The position numbers and the translations under genes are program-made. The notes under the pieces were generated by a model. That model was not told the origin of the DNA, did not search any database, and worked only from the letters and a program-made list of their open reading frames with translations. This document shows positions 13,351 through 25,300 of a DNA stretch of 64,000 nucleotides, one piece after another. How positions within the stretch are numbered: the stretch's first letter is position 1; each line of letters opens with the position of its first letter. Origin of the DNA: Membranipora membranacea (taxonomy: Eukaryota; Bryozoa; Gymnolaemata; Cheilostomatida; Membraniporidae); NCBI GenBank assembly GCA_914767715.1, contig OU612075.1, positions 20,646,001-20,710,000 on the forward strand, given 5' to 3'.

Positions 13351-14020
13351 TCTAGGAACAGGACTTGACAGTTCCAGAGGTAAAACTCAGATGAATTCTC
13401 AATATCTGAGTTTCATAAGATTGTAGATAAGCTCACACCAGGAAATGAGATCATCGGATTGATTAATGCTTGAATCGCCTTTAAATTTATTGGATAAGAA
13501 AGGTACACAATATGCCATCCTTACAATGATGAGGTAATGCCATGATTGATGATCAATAATCCTTGTGTCAACAAGAAGTTCGCCCGAAAAATAATCATCA
13601 CAAATGTGTCCCTCCCAAACCCTACCCTGCCTGGCCCTCCCAAAGCAACCCCCGCCTGCTCCTCCTAAATCCACCCAGCCTGCCCCTCCCAAACCAATCC
13701 CCCCCCCCGCCACCTGGCCCTACCACTATAAAAGATACAGCTGTGAACTTGACAAGAAATGCGAATGCTTGCCAAGACTTTCCTGCCAGACTCTTCAAAG
13801 CAGTTAGAGGTTGAAGGGTAGGATTCAAGACTAGGAGATTGAAATGAAGTCATTGCTGGGCAAGGCAGAAAGCCAAATACATTAGTATGGAATTATATTT
13901 ATGAAAGTATGGTTTATCAACACAGTTATTTATTTTTATACGTGTCAAGAGCGGAACATCATAAAAGTCAAATATATACCGAATAAAATATTGTTTGTAT
14001 CAGATTAAAAACAAAAAACG
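13351..14020. other. 5' flank of gene A with C-rich tract
   Basis: Contains an irregular C-rich segment at about 13605-13725, built from repeated CCCTCCCAAA-like and CCTGCC-like units and a run of ten C at about 13700. A shorter related stretch lies upstream of gene B (about 19768-19800), so it may be an old part of the shared 5' flank. Several overlapping Pro-rich or Gly-rich open frames across it are artefacts of the tract. No promoter motif can be assigned. Confidence 0.5.
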
Positions 14021-15131
14021 CTAGAGACACGGTGGTCAGCAAATAAATGGACTTTCTATACACCTTTGGAAAGCTGCTGAGCTACTGATCGCGAATATTT
14101 CATCAAAAATAAGATTAGATGATGTTGCGTCATTTTATTAAGGAAATGAGGCCGAAAAGACTGTTCTTAGCAAAGTGGATGGCTGAGCTAGCTTGATTGT
14201 TAGAAATTTCAAAACAGGTTATAATTATTCTAAGAGATATAGTTAATCCTAATTTTTGGATGAAAACAATATGTGATGAGCCCAAAGTGGCTTTTCACAT
14301 TACGTCATAATGTGCGTGACTTTTTGAATTGGACGAAATGATGTGAATCCTTAAGCTAGGATTTGAGATAGATTAAGTAAGAAACAATTGTTTTGCTATT
14401 TTCATCTGAAGGGCTGATTAAATGACACACACCCCAATTTTCAGCAATATAACAAATTTATCAAGATCAACACAGACCATCGAAGGTAGATACATTTGGA
14501 GTTGTTTTTCCATAACGCCAAACATGCTGTCAAAAGGACCATTACTGAGGCCAGAGAATTTTTTTATAATTTCTCACATACGAAGCCGTTTTGATGAAGC
14601 ATAGTAGGCCTACATACAGGAAATACCAACAGAATATGGCACTACGCATCAGTTTTTATCTACCTTTGATGGTCTGTGCTGCTCTTGATAAATTAGTTAT
14701 ACTGCTGAAAATTGGGATATGTGTCATTTAAACAGCCATTTAGTGGAAAATAGCAAAATATTTGGCTCTCACATATTCAATCTATCTCAAATCGTTGGTT
14801 AAAAATTCACGTTATATCGTCAAATTTTAATTTATCACACACATCATGGCGTGACATAAAAAGCCTTTATGGGCCCATCAAAAATCATTTTCAACCAAAA
14901 ATTAGGATGAACTAAATATCTAAGAATACTTATAACCCGTTTTGAAATTTCTAGCAATCAAAGTAGCTCAGCCATCCACTTTGCTAAAACCAGCCTTTTT
15001 GGCCTCATTTCTTCGATAAAATGATGCAACGTCATCCAATCACATTTTTGATGAACTGTTAGCGATCAGTAGCTCAGCAGCTTTCCAACGATGTATAGAA
15101 AGTTCATATTTGCTGACCCCCGTGTCTCTAC
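14021..15131. mobile_element. ~1.1 kb foldback element
   Basis: Nearly the whole segment is one imperfect palindrome. TAGAGACACGG at the left end pairs with CCGTGTCTCTA at the right end. Matching pairs continue inward, for example 14065-14100 with 15055-15090, and 14465-14493 with 14658-14686. About 160 bp of loop remains at 14494-14657. No transposase frame is present; the 60-codon open frame at 14422-14604 lies mostly inside one arm. It sits between genes A and B. A target-site duplication was not clear. Confidence 0.8.
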
Positions 15132-16957
15132 CTTAAGAAGAATAACTATAAGAGATAAATTATACATACATGCACTACTAGTGTTGAAAGAGCACACTTA
15201 TTTTAATATCACGATCGTAAGGCTGTACAATTATATTGTTGTCTCCAACTGGTAAGTTAGTTTAAGTACTCAGATGGCTGCAATGCGAGTAGGTGGCAGT
15301 ACATTTCTGTTTGATAATGTAATGCCACTAACTCGCATTGGGCACTTAGAGTTCTAGTGAGTAAATAGATTGAGATCTTTGTGACTTTCAGAAATTTGTC
15401 AGCACTATATCACAGCTTACAAACCGGCAGCAGGATTGTTAGCCAAAGTAAGTATGATCTAATGTACACACTGTGCAGGCTATCCTGTTACCTTTAGTAT
15501 AAGAGTTACATGGAGCTGCACGGCCATTACAATCACCAGCCTGTACAAATGTTAACTTCTGTCCTACTGAATTAGCATGGCCAGATTGTCTGTCAGGATC
15601 CTTATCAACACAGTAGTTCTTAGAGGAGTGGTAATATTCTCCGGGTTTACCTGAAAGTGTAAGATGGTTGTCCATATTGGTGCATGTTAGAAAAATTAGT
15701 TCACAAGATATTATATGTCAGGCCTTTGATTTTTACTGTAACTAGAACCATAACTGCACACAGAGTTGAGATAACTTAACTTATTTACTTATGTTGTCTG
15801 TGAGAAACAAACAAACACTTTTTCTATATTATTCCAGTTTGAATAAAAAAGCAAACCAACTAGATAAAGTTTTTGGGAATTATTTCTTGCTTGACAAGAG
15901 TTGTCATGTCTGATGCCATGTGGATGCAACTCTGAAGATTAAAGTCATCTAAAATTTCAGGCAGAACAAACTGCAGAAGAAAATATGCCATATTAATTTG
16001 ACAAATGCCTTCATGCGATTTGTAACGCAAGGTGATTCAAATTTAAATTGTGGGAATTTGTTATCTCCAAGTCCCACCATTAATTAAACCAATTTTGAAT
16101 GTACCTTGTTCAGGCTGTACCCTAAGGTAGGAAGCAGTTATTCATGGTCAGGAAACTCTTCCTCGTAGCATTCATATATCCATAACCGTAACCACTTTCA
16201 TCATAATAAATATATTGTGAAAGGTTAAGAATAAGGTCTATTTCCTCCCTTCATCCTCCCTGACTCACCGTAGGGGATCTCTTGGTGAAGCACATAGCAC
16301 ACAATACTACTGAGCCTTCTAAAGCTGATCTGAACACTCCATAGTGTCCACCTAATAATGAAGAAACAAACGCATCATCATTCAAAGAATGACTTGCAGC
16401 AGTCACCTTACAATCACTGTAGTTGCATGGATAGACCTGAGCGAATTTTGAGCCTGTTCGATCTATAGGAATACCTTCCTGTTCCTGCTGAGCTCCAAAG
16501 TTTTGTTCGCACTGCTCAAACTACAGCGGGCTGGTATGGCCAAGCGGTTTTCATCTAAGACTTTTTCTAAAGAGGTATGACAGCAGACGCTTTTGTAGTT
16601 TCAGCTCGATTTCAATACATGGGAATGGACGAATATTTCCAGGGCGAACGAAGAGGTGACAACTCAGCTGGAGCTCAAATATTACATTGGCGCTTCTGCT
16701 TGTTAGAGAACATACTTGTATCTAACTTGACAGCAGCTAGTAGAGTTTTAGCTGCTGGAGATGTAGCTTTATTACTGTGCCATGTAGGTGACTGAGGTAG
16801 ACACTCCAGTTCTGTGGATCCTCCGTATCCTTTCTGTTGATAGGCAGCAGCAGCATACCCTGTAAATATCAATTATCAATTAGACAGGTGGTTAAAGTGA
16901 GAGCTATCACATGATCAAGTTCATCCCAAAAGTGTTATTGAATAAGTCCGATGACAA

Positions 16958-16988
16958 ACCAAGGAGTTAGAGACTCTAACTCCTTGGT
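16958..16988. repeat. 31-bp perfect hairpin
   Basis: ACCAAGGAGTTAGAG, one central A, then the exact reverse complement. It lies in an intron of gene B. It could be a tiny foldback insertion; no function can be assigned. Confidence 0.85.
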
Positions 16989-19169
16989 CAAACTCTGTAG
17001 ACAAAGCTGTTAAGTCTCAATCTATGCCGGGTAGCTGGTGGTGGTGGTCAACCACATACCAAAATACATTATAGAAGAAAGACAGTTGCCAAACTGCAAT
17101 AAATAAATTAAACACCCGTGTGAAAATAGTGTTGAAAGAGGAAGATAAAGCCAACTCATAACTATTATCTCATATCATCTAATTTTAAATACATGTCATT
17201 TGTCTTTTGCATGCATTAATAGTTTCGAAATTTTGATTTGTAGTGTTCTTTCTTTTACATATTAGATTATTCCCATTGTACAGTATTCTGAACGTTGATT
17301 TTGAAGACAAAACTTACCAGCATACAGTTTTGATGAAGTCTGTGGACAGCTAAACTTCCCCCATCTTATAAATGTGGAGCCTGGTAAAGAGCAACAGATT
17401 ATTGTGCTGTGAGAGCAAAAATACAAAATTTTATTATAAAAAATAAACAACAAGCAAATATCTCACAGATGAATATGGATTATTTTTTATAATAAAAATT
17501 TGTGGGCACCGTCAGATCACCACCAGTAATGACAAGCTCGAATCTGGTGGTGAGTTGTCAAGCTTTTTAGCTTACAGAGAGGAAAAAACTCTCAACAACT
17601 TGAACAAACCGGGAGGTTAAATTGAACATTACCGTAAATGTTTAGCACATATGGACAAAGATGTTTGTCTGAACCCTCGTGACCTAAAGCTGGAATTGGA
17701 ATTTGTTACTAATTCACCTGTGGCTCGGGAGGCTATGCTGTAACGATTGCTATTTCCGTTCCCATTTCCATTGAAGTTGCCGTTTCCATTAACACTGCCA
17801 TCAGTCCTACTCACGGACAATATAACAAAATCACATATTTGTTGACTGTCAATCCTCTTCCTCTCTGTCAGCAGTTAGTTTAAGATCTGGTTCCTACCTC
17901 CTACAACTCCACAACATGTTTACCGTTTTTTTCAATTCTAATAGTATCAATCACAGTTAGGGATAAGATGATGTCCCTCCCTGTTACACTCAGGTCCGAT
18001 CTCTGGGGCCAATCTTCTTCTCAAAAGGCTGGAATGCCTTAAAACTGTCTCTGTTTTTGGAAAACATTTTGGGGGAGGCACCCCATACCCCCTTACCACT
18101 TCGAAACTTGTGGATACAGCCCAGTGGTGGTGAATGATTAAACAGGGAATTTTGAAATTTCTTTCTATAAATCAAACATCTGGTCATCAAAGCAGACGGC
18201 AGTCGGCAGCACAAGCAGCATAGCTAAGCTCATAGCAGATAATGTTACTACTGATGTTCCTGGCCATTGTTACCACCTCCTCATTCTTCTATATAATATG
18301 ATATTCAAAGTATCACTGCCTTCAGTGATACTAGCATATCCAGAGCAAAATTATAAGATGTTCAAGTGAATTGGACCAGCTAATTCAAGCAGGTAATAGT
18401 TCTTACCCGCTCGACTGTCTTTTTACCCTCTCAGTTTCTTTGGAAGCATTGTGAATTATATTCTCTGTATCTTGTACAACCCCCTTCTAAAACATGCACA
18501 ACTTAGATATCAACAAGAAGGACCACACATCCTGCTGCATAGCTGACAATATACTAACTTTCCAACCCCAAACCCAGAAGTGAATAATTATGAGCTTAGA
18601 ACAATGGAAATAGTCAACTCGATTGACGAGCCTATCATCTGGAATCATATTTGAGTTTCATGCTATTGAGTCAAATAAAATACAACACTTACTAATAAGT
18701 GATATCAGAATAATCGATGCCAATGAATAAGGCATCAGGGGAGGGGAAATATTATATTCAGACAACACTTTGCAAAATTTGCTTTCACCGTCAAGGGAGA
18801 ACAGGGGAGGGGTTCTAATATCCAGAACGACTATGGTTGCAACAGTATCAGCAAGTTAGAGGACCTGTATAGAGGGCATTACCATTTAAATAAGGAGGAG
18901 GTGTAGTGAATTCATATGATAGACTCACTAGTAATTCTAAAAGTGTATCACAAATTATATTCAGTATCGATAAATTCCATTCTATGGAAAGACATGTGAC
19001 AGCATGGAAAGACATGCATACAAGCTGGAAAGACAGCTAAAAACTCACTACAAAGTGTCCCAGCAATGTGCCATGTAAGGCCAACAACCCTAACACATGC
19101 GCTGTGTTGCATAGTAGTGAATGATGGGCATGCTAATTAGCGCCATCGACCCATTCTTTTTTGGGGATG

Positions 19170-19262
19170 GTGAGATGGCGGTTAGTGCAATCGGTTAGCG
19201 TGCTTGCTATTCACTGCCAGGTGATTTGTGACGCAAGAGTTGTGGGTTTGAATCCTATTGGG
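19170..19262 (+). repeat. tRNA-like SINE head
   Basis: A box A-like stretch (GGTTAGTGCAATCGGTTAGC) is followed about 45 bp later by a box B-like stretch (GGGTTTGAATCCT). The ends do not pair as an acceptor stem, so this is not a tRNA gene. It most likely belongs to a tRNA-derived SINE, located just 3' of exon 1 of gene B. Confidence 0.6.
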
Positions 19263-19636
19263 GGAGCTTTCAAGGTTGATTATTCCAGCCCCCAGCACCT
19301 TCAGGTGTATACCTCTTCATGTAATCTCACCTGATTAATATCACCAGATCTACCAACAGAATCTGTGTTCAGCTGAATTTCCAGATTTTTGATTCGATGA
19401 ACAAGAACAGATATTTGCTCTTTATGTTGAAGAGACTCTCTAACATCATATGCTATATGAAGTCCAACAGTCAGAAACAGAAAACACACAATAACGCTCA
19501 GTAGAAGTACATCTTTAGTAGTTTGATGCTGCTTGTTTCAAATTTTGCTACATTTGATACTAGTCTGCTTTTCTTCCATTCTTTGGTGACAGTTGTTGCA
19601 GTGAAGTATGCATGCTCCCATGCTGGTATACTCCAT

Positions 19637-20103
19637 TTTCCAATCTGGACTTGACAGGTCCGAATGTAAAACTCAAATGACTTATCAATATCTGAGTTAT
19701 AAGTTTATAAGATTATAAGATCGCGGATAAGCCTACAAAAGGAACTGAAGTTAGTATCGTAAATTTGCCACTCCCAAACCCAACCTGCCTGGCCCTACGA
19801 CTATAAAACCTATGGATACAGCCATGAACACAGCAAAAGTTGTGTATGCTCACCAAGACTTGCTGGGATGCAAAGTGTCTATATAGACGATCTGTATAGA
19901 ATGTCATAGATTGTGCTCCATTGTTATAACATTAAAGGGTATCAACAAGCGCTTTTAATGAAGATACATGATTATTTTATTGCCTGGATGTTTGAGGTCA
20001 CTGGTCTCGTCTAGGTCCTTCTTCTACAAATGTCTGGTTATCAAAGAAACATGGTATTATAAAGAAACATTTGATATAAAGCTGTCAAGTTGTTGTTTGA
20101 TGG
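19637..20103. other. 5' flank of gene B
   Basis: Intergenic DNA between gene B and the duplicated block. It holds a short segment related to the C-rich 5' flank of gene A (about 19768-19810). Nothing else was recognised. Confidence 0.4.
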
Positions 20104-22343
20104 CAGATCTGTATACATGGTGGCCATGACCTCACCCCTTTTCTTCAAAGAACTCAAACATAAAAGCCTGTAATCATTTCAAATATGTTAGCATTGCAGT
20201 AACAGGAAAGCGATTTTTTTTAATCTTCTCATCATTTGATTATAACTGCAGTAGCGCATTAATGGGGCTCCCTGCACACAATGCTGTCTTCAATTTCTTC
20301 AGAGAAAATAGAGCAATCTTCAATTTTAAAACTCTAATCTTCAGAATAAATTCTTCAAAACAACTGGACTCGAGATAAAACTGCTGTAACTAAATGCCTG
20401 TGAGAACTGAGCCAGCAAGTTTATTAGCTAGTGAAAGTGATCATTTTTTTCTAGATAATTAATGCACCTGGTGGAGCTCAAATTTGGGATCTTGTGATCC
20501 AAAATCAGTAACATGGATGGGTTTTGGCAGGGAGTTTGGGACCAAACTCACTGGTTTTGGCAGGGAGGGTGGTTTTGGTTTGTTGGAGTTGTCTGTTCAA
20601 ACCAACAAACCCAACCTGAGTAGATAACTTCAAGTTGTATGACTGAATCCAGTCTACTAGAAATTTGGAAATCCTCTATTGATTTTTCATTTAGATCTTT
20701 TCTTCAACTTCAAAATACTCAATCTTCAATCTTCAGTAAAATACGCTGGGAGCCCCATTAATGAGAGTTTGAGCAAGGATTGGTTTCAGTTTCCAGTCTC
20801 TTCATCATATGAAAAGAACGAGAATGATAATAAATCAGATAATTGACTAGAAGAATAGCTGAAAAATGCAATTAAATTGGTGGAAAATGAGCTGTCACGT
20901 AAAATATGATGATTTTCATAATTGACATTTAATAGCATCATGATATAAGAACAAAATACATATATTTGTTAAAAAATACTTTGTTGGCTCCTTGATACAG
21001 TATGATGCAAAGATTATGTTTGCAGACCAAAATATAGAGGCAGTTTTAACCAGTCTAGTTGCATTTGGAATATCTTCTCCAAACAGTCAGCCACGCATCA
21101 GTGGAAGGGAAGCGATTCGGAATGCAGGTCAACTGGATCAACTTCATCGAATCAAAACAACCTAATATATGTTTTTGTCTATGAAACTGCCTCTTTGTGA
21201 GTTGTCAGATCTGTAAACACACCACATGCTCAGAAAGAACTGATTTACACGCTGTTTGACCATAGAGCAGATGGCATATGATACAAGAAAGTGTTGTATT
21301 TATCATCATTTTACAAACTATATAACCTAGCTATTTCAATTAATATTTCGGACAATTTATGTTTGGCAGAAGCGCAGTGGTTACATTTTTCCTTTCCTTA
21401 TATCTTGGAAGATGAAATAACACTGCCCAATATTGTCATGCGTGAGGAAAACTGTCATGTTGTAATCCATCCAGCTTTTGATCTTAATTGTTCAAGATTG
21501 CCTCTCATTCTACCATCATTTGTATAAAATTTCCATCACGGGAGGATGGCGATACAGCGTATCTCCGTCATCCAGCCCTTTGCTTGACCACATGAAAAGT
21601 CACGAATACAGCCCAGGTTATTGATTGAAAAAATTGACATATTTTTGAGTTTCAAAATGACAAGAGAGGAGCATAACTTTTTTTTTTTCAAACACGTTTG
21701 TAAATGATTCTTCATCTATTTTTTTCCGGGAGCTCAACAGATAAACATATTGAGAAGTGTTGTCTCAGCATGTTTCTTCAAAGTAAATTTCATTCAAACG
21801 ATTTATCTAACACCCTACAGTTCAGTCCAGGTTTATCACACAATGCGTTACACTGGGAGGTGGACAGGGATGTCAGTGCCAGGCTTATAGCCTAGGAGAC
21901 TTATTATTTGCCACCATCAACAATGTTCTATGTAACATATCGGTGAAGTCATTGCTGGACATACCAGACAGCAAAAGGGTTTGTTTATAAAAATGGACTA
22001 TTATTTCTACACAAAGCAAAGTGTAACGTCATAGGAGTGAAAAATACCAAGATAAAAAATTGAATTAGGAAAAAACAAAACATAACAATGTTAAGCCAGA
22101 AACTGAAGAGAAAAGTAAAACTAGAGTTGAAAGGGCACACTTGTTTTAATATCACGATCGTACGGCTATAAACAAACATTTATTATTAACGAACAGCTAG
22201 AGATCTTTGAGACTTTCAGCAATTAGTCAGCATATCTTTGTTTGAAGTACCGCATCTTACAAACTGCTGGATTGTTAGTAAGTGTCATCTTTAACCCTTG
22301 GAACAGCCAAAATCATAATGTAGGTACACCAGAGTAGACCATC
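20104..22343. repeat. Duplicated 3' flank of gene C (partner at 27603-29257)
   Basis: This block aligns along nearly all its length with 27603-29257, starting at a shared TATACATGGTGGCCATGACC. It differs by small indels and by one 493-bp insertion (20264-20756). It is the flank carried along when the C/D unit was duplicated. An 87-codon frame present in the D-side copy (28020-28283) is shifted here by a 1-bp indel, so no gene is proposed. Confidence 0.85.
20264..20756. mobile_element. 493-bp MITE with 6-bp target duplication
   Basis: The element starts GGGGCTCCCTGC and ends GCTGGGAGCCCC (inverted). It is flanked by ATTAAT on both sides (20258-20263 and 20757-20762). The duplicated block near 27745 has the undisturbed site with a single ATTAAT, so this is a real insertion that happened after the C/D duplication. 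No transposase is encoded, and I cannot name the superfamily from a 6-bp duplication. Confidence 0.88.
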
Positions 22344-25300
22344 CTAGCCAAAGTAAGTATCATCTAATGTACACACTGTACAGGCTATCCTGTTACCTTT
22401 AGCATAAGTGTTACATGGAGCACGGCCATTACAATCACCAGCCTGTACAAATGTTAACTTCTGTCCTACTGAATTAGCATGTCCAGATTGTGTATCAGGA
22501 TCCTTATCAACACAGTAGTTCTTAGAGGAGTGATAATATTCTCCAGGAACACCTAAAATTGCAAGATGGTTTTCTATATTGGTGTTTAATACAATAATCA
22601 GCAAAATCAGGGTTTTTGAGTTTACATCTTTTATCACGTGGATGTAATTCCTATGAATGCAAAATGCATTTAGTAAAACCATTTTGGAAGAAGATTAACT
22701 AGAACATACCGGGTGTAGACATGAGGTGACCATAGTATTCTCTTATCCATGAGTTAGGACAGTTAACTCTACCGGGCAGGACAAACTGCAAATTCATAGA
22801 AATTACTTTGATTTCACAAGATACGCTGTATGCATCACATGACGGATATGACTGTCATTCAAGACTATCGAAAGACCAAAGCAATATATAGTCTGGCAGT
22901 TAGTTCTGCAATTTTTCGACACTGAAAAAGTTCATAGCAGTTCTGGGTAAAAATTACTTAAGAATTAGAAATTGTCTCCCCTACTCGTCTATGAGATATT
23001 TATGTAGGTGTACTGTACAAGCCCAATAAGTAACCAGCTCCATGTATTCAAATTACTGATCTTTTTCCACATAAACTAAGGAAATAGAGGTGGGCAATTT
23101 TACACTTTACAGCAACGGAATTCAAATTAAATAATTTGTTATGAGATTAATTACGCAGAGTGATTCAAATCTATTTTTGGGCTATTAACCAGATTTATGT
23201 GAATTATGTATCAAAGTTCAGGCTGTACCATGAAGCTGGAGAGGCTGAGCAAGGAATCTCTTCCTTGTAGAACTTTGATATCCATTAATTTAACCATATC
23301 CACTTTACATCTCAACACAAATTTTAATGGATTATTGTGAGAAGTTGAAATAATGAGGTCTATTTCCTCTTTATATCCTCCCTGACTCACCGTAGGCGAT
23401 CTCTTGGTGAAGCAAACAGCACACAATACTACCGAGCCTTCTAAAGCTGGTCTAAACACTCCCCAGTGTCCACCTGAGAATCAAAAAAGGTACACACTCA
23501 AATGAATGAATATCAATGGAATAAAGCTCCAGTTGAAAAATTTAAAAATGAGCCCAAGAATTAGTACTGATTACACAGTTTATCAGAGTCAGCACAATAT
23601 TTTCATACAATTTAGATTGTATGAAAATATTTGTAGTTGAAAGTAACAGAAACTTCAAAATCAGATTTCCAATGGAGAAAATGATCAGAATTTTGACAAA
23701 ACAATTTATTTTTACATGTAATAAAACCTGTTGGTTCGCGAAACATGTTAGGTCACAAGGAAGTCTTTAATTTCATTCAAACATTGTTTTGCAGCAGCAA
23801 TCATACACTTGTTGTTAAAAATTAGAATAAACACTTATTCTTGTTGTTCTTATTACAGAACATACTTGTATCTAACTTGACAGCAGCTAGTAGAGTTTTA
23901 GCTGCTGCAGATGTAGCTTTATTACTGTGCCATGTAGGGGACTGAGGTAGACACTCCAGTTCTGTGGATCCTCCGTATCCTTTTTGTTGATAGGCAGCAG
24001 CAGCATACCCTGGACAATATCAATTATCAATACAATGCTTTAACAATCTATCATTAATAACAAAGAGAATAAAAAGAGTTTTTACCTCAATTTCTTATTT
24101 TATTTTCAATGAAGATAACTTTTAGACATTTGGCCAGCCAATAAACTACAATTTCCAAGTTCTCGATATCAAGCGCATAACAATATTGAGTAAAGTTGCT
24201 GTGTGGTGTGAAGTACTGTTTCTTTTTTATCACAGAACACAGATCATTAATAATTTCTCTTCATTCGCAAATTGATTTTGAAGAGAAAGCTTACCATGGT
24301 AAACTCGTGATGTAGTCTGTGGACAGCTAAACTTCCCCCATCTAACAAATGTTGAGCCTATAATATAAAATATCAGTTCAGTTCAGAATGAAGTTTGAGG
24401 GTGAATTCACAAGTTCTCTTCTAATGCACAGTTAGCAACACTCTTAAAAATCTGGGAAATTATTGCCCATTTTGTAAATAGAGGCTTCATCAGCATACCA
24501 GTTTTCATGTGTCAGAGTACCAGTACCACATAAATTATTGAGTAGGCGTTTGAATACCACATGTTATCCAAGATGTTATTTATGTTATGCTGGATTGGAA
24601 TTATCATCACGTGAGAGGAGTATTCACATTATAGAACACCATCGGTCTCTCCAAGTTAATAATGCAAAAAACTTCATTGCCCAGCATGTAATATACCATC
24701 GACTAGAATCTAAGTTTTCATCTTTTCAGATGTCTGTTTTGTTTCATATTTTACCTGTCACGATCACCAGACTCTAATTCACCGCCTGGTGTATCTATTA
24801 TACATACAGTATCACATCTAACATACCCGTGGCTCGAGCGAAGTTGGTGTTTCCATTACCATTGCCGTTTCCATTGATTCCATTGCCAGCGTTGCTATTT
24901 CCATTAGCATTACCATTACTTCCTCCTCCAGTATTTTGGTTCCCGTTCCCGTTGCCATTGCCACTCCCAAAATCTGAAAATGGTATTGGGGGTATGATTG
25001 AAATTAGGGTGAAAAAAAGTGATATATTGTTTTTTAACATATGTTATTGTATTATTCATTTCAATCATTTATTACTCAAAATTGCATATATCACATTAAA
25101 GGTCATGGTCCTAACCGGATTGACTTGAACATGACAGAGACAAACCCCATCACAATACTTACTATTTAATTTCAAGTTTCCATTCTGGTTGCTCCATTGG
25201 TTTCTGTTCATAAAATATAACATTGGTTAGGAGAAGGATATCATAGTGGGTTGATTTAATGCTCGAAACCATGGAGAAGGAGAACACTTTTTTTTTATCA

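Larger units (their letters stand above)
15439..19636 (-). pseudogene. Array gene B: broken copy of the short-chain-collagen-like gene
   Basis: Recognisable exons: 19331-19636, 18407-18486, 17718-17806, 17318-17380, 16716-16859, 16269-16351, 15439-15650. Two independent lesions are visible. First, exon 1 has an in-frame TGA at 19538-19540, 32 codons after the ATG, where gene A has CGA. Second, the exon equal to A's 8625-8700 is missing apart from about 17 bp at 15960-15976 (complement of GGCAGAACAAACTGCAG), which also breaks the phase between its neighbours. The remaining exons are well preserved: the furin-like R-V-K-R site, a Gly/Asn tract, the WGKFSCP block and the final CTVC block. Either it is a recent pseudogene, or an alternative first exon and exon skipping yield a different product; the second needs transcripts. 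Confidence 0.78.

Noticed and set aside
13563-13828. Pro-rich and Gly-rich short proteins on both strands
   Set aside because: They arise from the C-rich tract in the 5' flank of gene A. Several overlapping frames exist at once, which argues against coding.
24827-24973. Collagen triple helix in the Gly-rich exon
   Set aside because: Gly falls at every second position, not every third, and no run of Gly-X-Y triplets exists.
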